Source of the DNA: Mimachlamys varia
Lineage: Eukaryota; Mollusca; Bivalvia; Pectinida; Pectinidae
NCBI GenBank assembly: GCA_947623455.1
Contig: OX392532.1
Location: forward strand, 26,510,792 to 26,574,791
DNA: 64,000 bases
Reading direction: 5' to 3'
Positions 46,284 to 56,900 of this stretch are shown here, in pieces. The number at the start of each line of letters is the position of its first letter. The stretch's first letter is position 1. The translations under genes and the position numbers were made by a program. The notes beneath the pieces were generated by a model. It worked only from the letters and a program-made list of their open reading frames with translations, was not told the DNA's origin and did not search any database.

Positions 46284-49200
46284 TTGCATGTACCTCGCCT
46301 CAGTGGTTACCCCATCTTTATACCTCCCCTACATGTCCAGTAAGGCTTATTTCACATTAACCTCACCTCAGTGATTACCCCATCTTTATACCTCCCCTAC
46401 CCGTCCAGTACGACTTATTTTGCATGTACCTCACCTCAGTGATTACCCCATCTTTATACCTCCCCTACCCGTCCAGTACGACTTATTTTGCATGTACCTC
46501 ACCTCAGTGATTACCCCATCTTTATACCTCCCCTACCCGTCCAGTACGACTTATTTTGCATGTACCTCACCTCAGTGATTACCCCATCTTTATACTTCCC
46601 CTACCCGTCCAGTACGACTTATTTTGCATGTACCTCGCCTCAGTGGTTACCCCATCTTTATACCTCCCCTACATGTCCAGTAAGGCTTATTTCACATTAA
46701 CCTCACCTCAGTGATTACCCCATCTTTATACCTCCCCTACCCGTCCAGTACGACTTATTTTGCATGTACCTCACCTCAGTGATTACCCCATCTTTATACC
46801 TCCCCTACCCGTCCAGTACGACTTATTTTGCATGTACCTCACCTCAGTGATTACCCCATCTTTATACCTCCCCTACCCGTCCAGTACGACTTATTTTGCA
46901 TGTACCTCACCTCAGTGATTACCCCATCTTTATACTTCCCCTACCCGTCCAGTACGACTTATTTTGCATGTACCTCGCCTCAGTGGTTACCCCATCTTTA
47001 TACCTCCCCTACATGTCCAGTAAGGCTTATTTCACATTAACCTCACCTCAGTGATTACCCCATCTTTATACCTCCCCTACCCGTCCAGTTAGACCCTTTT
47101 TGCATGTACCTCACCTCAGTGGTTACCGAATCTTTATACCTCCCCTACCCGTCCAGTAAGGCTTATTTCACATTAACCTCACCTCAGTGATTACCCCATC
47201 TTTATACCTCCCCTACCCGTCCAGTACGACTTATTTTGCATGTACCTCACCTCAGTGGTTACCGAATCTTTATACCTCCCCTACCTGTCCAGTTAGACCT
47301 ATTTCACATGAACCTCACCTCAGTGGTTACCCAATCTTTATACCTCCCCTTCCCGTCCATTAAGACCTATTTCACATTAAACTCAACTCAGTGGTTACCG
47401 AATCTTTATACCTCCCTTATACCCGCCCAGCAAGACCTTTTTGCATGTACCTCACCTCAGTGGTTACCCGATCTTTATACTTCCCCTACCCGTCCAGTTA
47501 GACCCTTTTTGCATGTACCTCACCTCAGTGGTTACCCGATCTTTATACTTCCCCTACCCGTCCAGTTAGACCCTTTTTGCATGTACCTCACCTCAGTGGT
47601 TACCGAATCTTTATACCTCCCCTACCCGTCCAGTAAGGCTTATTTCACATTGACCTCACCTCAGTGATTACCCCATCTTTATACCGCCCCTACCCGTCCA
47701 GTACGACTTATTTTGCATGTACCTCACCTCAGTGGTTACCGAATCTTTCTACCTCCCCTACCTGTCCAGTAAGACCTATTTCACATGAACCTCACCTCAG
47801 TGGTTACCAAATCTTTATACCTCCCCTTCCCGTCCATTAAGACCTTTTTCACATTAACCTCAACTCAGTGGTTACCGAATCTTTATACCTCCCCTATACC
47901 CGCCCAGTAAGACCTATTTCACATGAACCTCACCTCAGTGGTTACCGAATCTTTATATCTCCCCTTCATGTCCAGTAAGGCTTTTTTTGCATGTACCTCA
48001 CCTCAATGGTTACCCCATCTTTATACCTCCCCTACCTGTCCAGTAAGACCTATTTCACATGAACCTCACCTCAGTGGTTACCCAATCTTTATACCTCCCC
48101 TTCCCGTCCATTAAGACCTATTTCACATTAAACTCAACTCAGTGGTTACCGAATCTTTATACCTCCCTTATACCCGCCCAGCAAGACCTTTTTGCATGTA
48201 CCTCACCTCAGTGGTTACCCGATCTTTATACTTCCCCTACCCGTCCAGTTAGACCCTTTTTGCATGTACCTCACCTCAGTGGTTACCGAATCTTTATACC
48301 TCCCCTACCCGTCCAGTAAGGCTTATTTCACATTAACCTCACCTCAGTGATTACCCCATCTTTATACCTCCCCTACCCGTCCAGTACGACTTATTTTGCA
48401 TGTACCTCACCTCAGTGGTTACCGAATCTTTATACCTCCCCTACCCGTCCAGTTAGACCCTTTTTGCATGTACCTCACCTCAGTGGTTACCCGATCTTTA
48501 TACTTCCCCTACCCGTCCAGTTAGACCCTTTTTGCATGTACCTCACCTCAGTGGTTACCCGATCTTTATACTTCCCCTACCCGTCCAGTTAGACCCTTTT
48601 TGCATGTACCTCACCTCAGTGGTTACCGAATCTTTATACCTCCCCTACCCGTCCAGTAAGGCTTATTTCACATTGACCTCACCTCAGTGATTACCCCATC
48701 TTTATACCGCCCCTACCCGTCCAGTACGACTTATTTTGCATGTACCTCACCTCAGTGGTTACCGAATCTTTCTACCTCCCCTACCTGTCCAGTAAGACCT
48801 ATTTCACATGAACCTCACCTCAGTGGTTACCAAATCTTTATACCTCCCCTTCCCGTCCATTAAGACCTTTTTCACATTAACCTCAACTCAGTGGTTACCG
48901 AATCTTTATACCTCCCCTATACCCGCCCAGTAAGACCTATTTCACATGAACCTCACCTCAGTGGTTACCGAATCTTTATATCTCCCCTTCATGTCCAGTA
49001 AGGCTTTTTTTGCATGTACCTCACCTCAATGGTTACCCCATCTTTATACCTCCCCTACCCGTCCAGTAAGACCCTTTTTGCATGTACCTCACCTCAGTGG
49101 TTACCGAATCTTTATACCTCCCCTACCCGTCAAGTACGACTTATTTTGCATGTACCTCACCTCAGTGGTTACCCGATCTTTATACTTCCCCTACCCGTCC

Positions 49201-50276
49201 AGTTAGACCCTTTTTGCATGTACCTCACCTCAGTGGTTACCGAATCTTTATACCTCCCCTACCCGTCCAGTAAGGCTTATTTCACATTAACCTCACCTCA
49301 GTGATTACCCCATCTTTATACCTCCCCTACCCGTCCAGTACGACTTATTTTGCATGTACCTCACCTCAGTGGTTACCCGATCTTTATACTTCCCCTACCC
49401 GTCCAGTTAGACCCTTTTTGCATGTACCTCACCTCAGTGGTTACCCGATCTTTATACTTCCCCTACCCGTCCAGTTAGACCCTTTTTGCATGTACCTCAC
49501 CTCAGTGGTTACCGAATCTTTATACCTCCCCTACCCGTCCAGTAAGGCTTATTTCACATTGACCTCACCTCAGTGATTACCCCATCTTTATACCGCCCCT
49601 ACCCGTCCAGTACGACTTATTTTGCATGTACCTCACCTCAGTGGTTACCGAATCTTTCTACCTCCCCTACCTGTCCAGTAAGACCTATTTCACATGAACC
49701 TCACCTCAGTGGTTACCAAATCTTTATATCTCCCCTTCCCGTCCATTAAGACCTTTTTCACATTAACCTCAACTCAGTGGTTACCGAATCTTTATACCTC
49801 CCCTATACCCGCCCAGTAAGACCTATTTCACATGAACCTCACCTCAGTGGTTACCGAATCTTTATATCTCCCCTTCATGTCCAGTAAGGCTTTTTTTGCA
49901 TGTACCTCACCTCAATGGTTACCCCATCTTTATACCTCCCCTACCCGTCCAGTAAGACCCTTTTTGCATGTACCTCACCTCAGTGGTTACCGAATCTTTA
50001 TACCTCCCCTACATGTCCAGTAAGACCCTTTTTTGCATGTACCTCACCTCAATGGTTACCCCATCTTTATACCTCCCCTACCTGTCCATTAAGACCCTTT
50101 TTGCATGTACCTCACCTCAATGGTTACCCCATCTTTATACCTCCCCTACCCGTCCAATAATACATATTTCGCATGTACCTCACGTCGGTGGCTACCTAAT
50201 TTTTATTCCTCGTTTATTTGTCAAGTAAGATTTATTTTTAACATATGCATGTTCCTCACCTAGGCTGTTACCAAAT
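46284..50276 (-). repeat. Satellite array A2, 68-bp monomer, about 58 copies, inverted relative to A1
   Basis: The plus-strand unit reads CATGTACCTCACCTCAGTGG then TTACCGAATCTTTATACCTC and CCCTACCCGTCCAGTAAGGC. Its reverse complement aligns without gaps to the A1 monomer: 51/68 identical, and 22/23 across GGTAACCAC(C/T)GAGGTGAGG and the next four bases. A2 is more diverse than A1, and some units differ in length by one to two bases (variant with TATACCCGCCCAG). Internal duplications include a 340-bp (5-monomer) repeat at 46.49 and 46.83 kb and longer ones near 47.9, 48.9 and 49.8 kb. The last copies decay from about 50160. Open frames of 60-143 codons arise because the unit lacks stops on this strand; they are not genes. 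Confidence 0.96.
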
Positions 50277-50599
50277 AAAACCTTTAGGCCTTTGACATAT
50301 ACGGGGGCATTTATTGACGTATGTGAGACGTTCCTGAGTGCATATATACTGTCTGCTAAGTATATATTTTTAAGTCTGAAGTTAAAATAAACATTATTAT
50401 TATTGCTCTAGATCTATGCTTTTTTTTAACTCTTTTTAAGACCGATTCTTAAATGTATAACTTATCAGAGTCAGCGACGAGCTTGTCTGTACCATTGTAT
50501 AGTGTAGCTGTCAATCATCCTCGCAGCTCATTAATATTCATTACTCTCCTCGCGGGTTACCTCTTCTCGCGGGTTGACATTAAGACTCCACCCTCGAAG
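50277..50599 (+). promoter_or_regulatory. ZCCHC8: ZCCHC8 upstream region
   Basis: AT-rich to about 50500, then GC-richer up to the start codon. It contains CTCATTAATATTCATTA (50527-50543) and the shared motif at 50544-50587. The A2 satellite ends only about 320 bp upstream of the ATG. No TATA box is clear at a usual distance. Confidence 0.5.
50544..50587 (+). promoter_or_regulatory. ZCCHC8: Promoter motif shared with the unidentified minus-strand gene (copy A)
   Basis: It reads CTCGCGGGTTACC, spacer CTCTTCTC, then GCGGGTTGACATTA, ending 13 bp before the ATG at 50600. It contains two direct CTCGCGGGTT repeats, 17 bp apart. See the copy at 30643-30687. Confidence 0.6.
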
Positions 50600-50924
50600 A
50601 TGGCGGAGGATATGTTTGGCGATTCCTCGCTATTCGACGAATTCGAAAAAGAACGTGATGCTAAAGGGAGTTTCATATTGTATAAGGTTAACGAAGAAGG
50701 AGAAGAAGACAAAAGTAAAATTCTTTTCCGAATGGGCGATTCTGAGGAGAGCGAATCTTCATCTGACGATGATTCCGGCGAAAGTGAAAATGAAAACGAT
50801 GATGCAGAAGAGAAATCGGCTCATGATCACGTTGATGGAAGTGATATTGTTAATGGACAGAATTGCCAACCTAAGAACCGACAGTCTGCCGATAAAAACA
50901 CAGTATTTAAGCTGACGCACGAAC
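50600..50924 (+). CDS. ZCCHC8: ZCCHC8 exon 1 (donor unresolved)
   Basis: The ATG is in the context AAGATGG. The N-terminus matches the vertebrate one (FGD..LFE.F), then a serine/acidic tract follows (GDSEESESSSDDDSGESENE). The frame stays open to 51022. Candidate donors are at 50902|GTATTT (phase 0) and 50924|GTATCC (phase 1); each fits one of the exon 2 acceptors. A further exon may lie between. Confidence 0.75.
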
Positions 50925-53900
50925 GTATCCTGTTGTCTAAAAATGCCAAAATGTTTTTTTATTTGGATGAATCAAACTCAACATTTTCAACAATGGAATC
51001 GAAGTCCATTGTTATTTGTTGATTGTCATGATCACTTGCTAAATATTTGTCAAATATTGTCTTTGCTCAATGGCATTTACTAAATCTGAATGATAAAATG
51101 GTAATTCACTTTGATGTATCCACGAAGCCAAGTTTTATAGCAGGGACAATTCTGACTCTTAAAATCTATGGGAGAATTTGAGGAATTTTATTGGATCAGC
51201 AAAATATCTATGAGATTTTTCTATATAAAATTATATAAAAGCGAAGTTTCATTGAGATTTTCAGGAAAAATATGAGTAAAATCCCCAAATCTCGACCCAA
51301 AGTGATTCCTGTTATAGAGGACGTTTGACTTTAAAGTGCAATGTTAGTCATATAGTAGATTTATTTCGAACTCGTGTAACTCGAAGACCCTGTTTAATTC
51401 GAAGGATTTTGTCGGTCCCAGCCAAGCTTTACACTGTCATACACACTTGAATACTTGGATAACTTTGTTTTCCTATGGTTCCGATCTCTACCGTCCCGTC
51501 CGCTTCAGAGTAACGAGGTTTGACTGTATAAATCTACTTGTCTTTGAATTGCTAAACAGACCAGCAATACATAATGTAGAATTCCTTTAAAGTAAATATG
51601 GACGGTGAATTATGTACATTTCATTGCATGTTTGGTTAAAATCTTGCAGATCTGGTAAAACCACTAACATGCATGTATATATGCATATCAATGTGCAAAC
51701 TTGCCTATGATATATATATCAGCTTGGGTATAAAACTCATTTGCCAATTTTTTGTACTGTAGTATACATAGTTTGTTTTTCCTGACCAGTGCTGACTTTG
51801 GTATATTGATTGAAAGGGAATGCCAGTGGATATTTCCCTTAAAGTTTTTAGAAATTTTACATCAAAATCAATATTTAGACAGTCTAACATGTTTATTTTT
51901 TATTACCAATTTCGGAATTGGATCACATTACGTATATATATAGCCTTTCTTGACTGAAGGGGCAAGTAAACTCTTATAAAGGGGAGAAATAAAAATTACA
52001 AAGTTTCAATTTAAATTTTGATGCAAATTTTTTCAAATGAAAACAGTTAAATGTAAATTAAAAATAAAAGTATTTTCTATACGTAACATATTGATCATGA
52101 CATCATAATGCTTTGTTATTAACATTACATGTGTATAAACTAAAAGATTGAAAAAGTAAATGTTTAAGTGAGTCATTATGGCATGCACCTGATGCCTTTT
52201 TAAGATAAGGTTGTTTGTTTATGTATAGATTCTACCAAAATTCTTTAACAAGAGACAGGCAATAAGTTCGAGAGATATGCAAAGATCATCGACTCTACAC
52301 GGTAAGTACATAATAGTATACTTACCAGGTAAATGTTTTCCTTAATTGACATCTGTTAAACTCATTCACCCCTAAGTTTCATAATTAAGTATTCCAACCG
52401 TAAATTTGGAAGAGTTCAAATATGTCTTCAGGGGTAAATGTGTGTACACCTCTTAGGTTTCAGTCGCGTTAAAGCCTTGTTTTGATCTCACTTATGGATT
52501 TCATGTTGTATTTAATCAAGTATGATGAATTTTAGAAGCAAATATGGATCTAAAAAAGGGCCACAAATATAGTGTTTGTTGTTTGTAGAGCTTTTTTCAT
52601 GCAATTTATTTTAAAAATCACCAAATTGGCAGTCATTTTTAAATTGTGGATTTCTTGCACTTCGCGAAAGGCCCAAATTTCACCGTTTTTAATAACCATT
52701 TAAAAAAAATACAGTGAAATGTAATGATTGGTGCAGATGTATAAGATCACATATATACTTTATGTGTATTATGTTAATGCAAAATCAAATTCAAATACAG
52801 TTCTCAAACTCATATAATTTGGAGACCAGGTTGAATTCAAAGTATTATTTTTTGTTTCAACCTTGCTGAACTCGAATATCCAAACAGCTGGAAGTTTTCT
52901 CATGGTCCCAACGATTTTGAGATATAGGGATTAAATTGTTTTGATGTTTTTGTTACAAAATGTACAAAAGTTATGTAAATTAGACAGTCATACATACAGT
53001 GCAGTAGTACAGATTGGAAATAAAATATAATTCTTAAAACTATATTTTGCAAATTACATGAATTAACATTTACAAATTGCATTTTATTAAGTTTTTAAAA
53101 TTCTTGCTATTCTTAATTTTCTCCTTCTGTTCCAGGTTTACTAGTGACATCGGCAGTCCAGCATGTCAGATTATATATCAGAATAACAACTTCTCCAGGT
53201 ATTTCTTCTTTAAATTCACAGATCAGTTCATTAAAGCTAATTAAAAAACAACAAAATATGACAGGTGGCCATCTTTGATTTTGACAGTTATTTAAGGATT
53301 AACTTTAAGTTTAATGTTATGCGGGTATAACACAAAAAACCTGAGTGTACTCTAAATAAACTGCGAAGTGGTTTATGATTAGAGTACACTCAGGTCTTTT
53401 GTGTTATAACCCCATAACATAAAAAATAAATTCAAGTTAATCCTTATAATTTAATCTATACCCTGCAAAAAATGGTTGACTGGCGACCATCTTAGATATC
53501 AATATTAAAGTCTGTTATTACTATTTCTTGAGAAATACTTGATGGATCTTTGTCAAATTTCATATATAGATTGACCTTGGTGCCTTAACTTGTTGTCCCC
53601 TTTTGATTGTGAGACTAATCAGAAAGACAAAATGGCTGACAGACAGCCATCTTAGATTTTGACAATGAAAGTTTCTTTATTTTCTTAATTCTATGTATGT
53701 TCCTCTTGGTCCTTATATTTGTGCTATTTTGTTTTTGGGACTGATCAAAAATAAGAAGAATTGCTAATGGGCTGTTATATTCTCAATTAGTATTGCCTAA
53801 TTCCTTAAGAGGTATTCCAACATTATTTAATATAACTAAAATTAAATACATGTAAGAGAAAAGAATAGAAAAGAAGGGAAAAGATCCAACTTTTTAAGAA

Positions 53901-56900
53901 CAATGAAGATTGTCTATGGTGGGTGCCAAGATCCCTCTGGGATCTATTGTTATGCACGTCCTTTATAAGTATTTGTTCTTAAATGATACAACACTGGATT
54001 GAGAATACTGAATTAATTAGGATCCCACCTCATTTGATCACTAGATCTACCTGTCTTGGTGAAATTCATAAATATTATTTTAGTGTTAGCATGTTATGAT
54101 ATTGTAATATGTATGTGTAAACTGTTATACATTGATCTTGATTTCTTGTTCATTGTCAGATAGTTTTTGTATACACGTTTTTAGAACATACTGATGGTTG
54201 TTTTGTTTCTTGGCTATTTTAGAAAGTACCGTACTGCAATTGAACAGTATATCTCACATCTAATCAATAGAGAGGAACAGAACAAGAGGGAACGACTGCC
54301 AGAGCTAACGCTGAAGGTAAGTCACTGTGACACTTTCTATAGACGTAACTTTCGGCAAAACTTGAAGCGAAAATCAAGCTTAATAACTTTTTATATTTAT
54401 AGATTTAGTTAAGATTAACTGATATCAGCAATATCCAAGATAAATTCCTTCGCGGTTACCGGTACATCAGCAGTTGAAACACGCTATTTGTAAACACGCG
54501 TCCATTTCGAACCGTCTCCTGCCTTCGGTTTGTTGTTGAAGTGGGCCCCACCTGAATATTTTTTCAATTCTTTGGATTTTTTTTGTCAAGAGTTTCTTGT
54601 TAGTTACCGCTCAGGTTTTCTTGGTTTTAGGCTTATTTTTGCATGGTTATCAACTGGATTTTTTTTCAGAATTTTTCAGGATCACGAAAATTTCCCTGAA
54701 GTTACGAATATTGGGCCTTTAAACTATGAAGTTATTCTCTGAATCCTATCTCATTTAAGGATTAACCAGTCGGTTAATTTATTGTAAATGCAATTTACCT
54801 CATGCTCCATTGGATTTATGATCTGATGAACTTAAAAGAGTAAAAGGTCAATTCTTATATTTATAGTATTTTCCTGTGAATAGTTCATAACTATTGTGTC
54901 AATAAAAGTCCTATTTGTGGCTGGACCTACCCCGGTACATTTCATTTTAAAACAAATGAACGTGAGAGTGGTTCGATAAAAGTAACACAATGATACTTGT
55001 AAAAACCGGAGTAATGTCCCCACCCATATGTATTGTTAACGTTGTTGACGTCATAGAAATTTGGTACATGCTATAGTATAGTTATTGGATGACAAATCTA
55101 GTCTGCAGAACAATGGTTATCTAGTGAAAGTCAGAGTAGACTAAATATTTTGAAATTGTCAAATGATTATCTATCCAGTAACTTTGCATATGTAATTTGA
55201 CCAAACTGTATTCTCGCTACAAGATTGAATTGACCATCCAGTTAAAAGAATGCAAGTATCTGAAAGTATGCAAGTCTGTTTGTCATTTATTTAGTGAAGA
55301 TTCAAAACGTGTAAAATCTTGAATTTTTCTAATATACATTGTACTTGCAATTTTATTCTGAAATATTTCTGTTCTTACTTGATTTTGCATTATTATTTCA
55401 ACGAGGAAATCTTATTCTGTGTGTTTCAGAGTTCCAATCTTACCTGCGTGGATCTGAACAGTAAGCTGACCGCAAGCCAACGAACCATGAAAATGTGGTC
55501 TTCTCATGCGGTACGACAGATACACATTTGGTTTATCACCTTATAGCTACATTATGACATATGATCTGTTTTTCTTGATTCTGATTGGCTAATCCTTGAT
55601 TTCAGGTTGGCTGATGTAAAGTCTTTTCTCCCATCATTGACAGATTTTTCTCCTCTTTTACCTGTTCAAGACTTCTCTGTCACCCCTAAGGGTAGGACAG
55701 ATAACATGAGCTGACAACAATGTTATGACATCACTACAGCAATATAATGATGTCACGACAACAATAATGTCACGCCAAGTCATCAATTCAGTCATGGCAC
55801 ACGTCAGCGTTGTGTTGCATTGATACATTGGTAAAAAGAAATGATGGGAGAAAAATAATCATCTCCTAGCTACCTTGATTTTGTTACAGAGAAATCTCCA
55901 ACTCTTAAGGGGATATTCTTGATTGTCTAACCCTCGGTAGAGCCTAGGGTTAGACAACCAAGAATACCACCCCTTGGGTTGGAGATTTCTTTGTCACACC
56001 CTCAAGGTAGAAGAAGTTTCTATTAATCAACCCCAGTATTTCTCCATCCTTAAATGACCTTAACAGCTGATAGGATATTGAAGAAAATAAAACCAAACTT
56101 GAATTCTCAACTTTTGTTTTTGCATATCACAATATCAACCTCATGTGTCTAAATCATACAAAAAAGGATGGGTATTGCAACACAAATATTTTATTCATTA
56201 GATCAAAATGTGTTGTTACCTACCATTTCATTAGAGAATATTTATTGTAGAGAATGTACATCAGTCGCTAAATTTGTCTGATGTTTCACTGGTCCCCAAA
56301 TATTTTTTGTTAGTTAATTACACTTCACAGACTTGCTATGTCTTTTTTCCTGCAGTTTTTCTCATTTTGTTCAAACTGTAGTTACTTGATTGCAGGAAAC
56401 TTTTGCCAACACTTTTATTCTTCTGGGGCTGCGAGTTGTTAAGGTGTTCCGACATCCTACCACTAGCCCTCCACCTCTGGGTTGCGAGTTCAAATCCCAG
56501 GTGGGGCAGTTGCCAGGTTCTAACCATAGGTGGATGGTTTTTCTCCGGGTACTCCGGCTTTTCTCCATCTCCAAAACCTGGCACGTCCTTAAATGACCCT
56601 GGCTGTTAAAAGGACGTAAAACAAATTAAACCAAACCGAACCAAACTTTTATTCTTCCCTGATAAATCAATATTCATACTGTGTTAATAACAGTTATTTG
56701 TTCTCTTCACATTTTCTGTATTTTCACCCATTATGGAGGGCAAAAACTGGACTGCATTCACATAACCAGTTGAAATTGTACTGCAATTACAGAAATATTC
56801 CACGGTTAACCAACACGTTTGGACTGAATTATAGACAGAGCTTACAATTCAGTTTCAGAAGTTACATAACAACATATCAAGAGTAAAATATCTGTTGTTA

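Noticed and set aside
46488..50228. Many ORFs of 60-143 codons encoding repeats such as LTSVVTESLYLPYPSS
   Set aside because: The 68-bp unit lacks stops on the plus strand, so all three frames stay open in turn. Every ORF is satellite translation with no gene structure.
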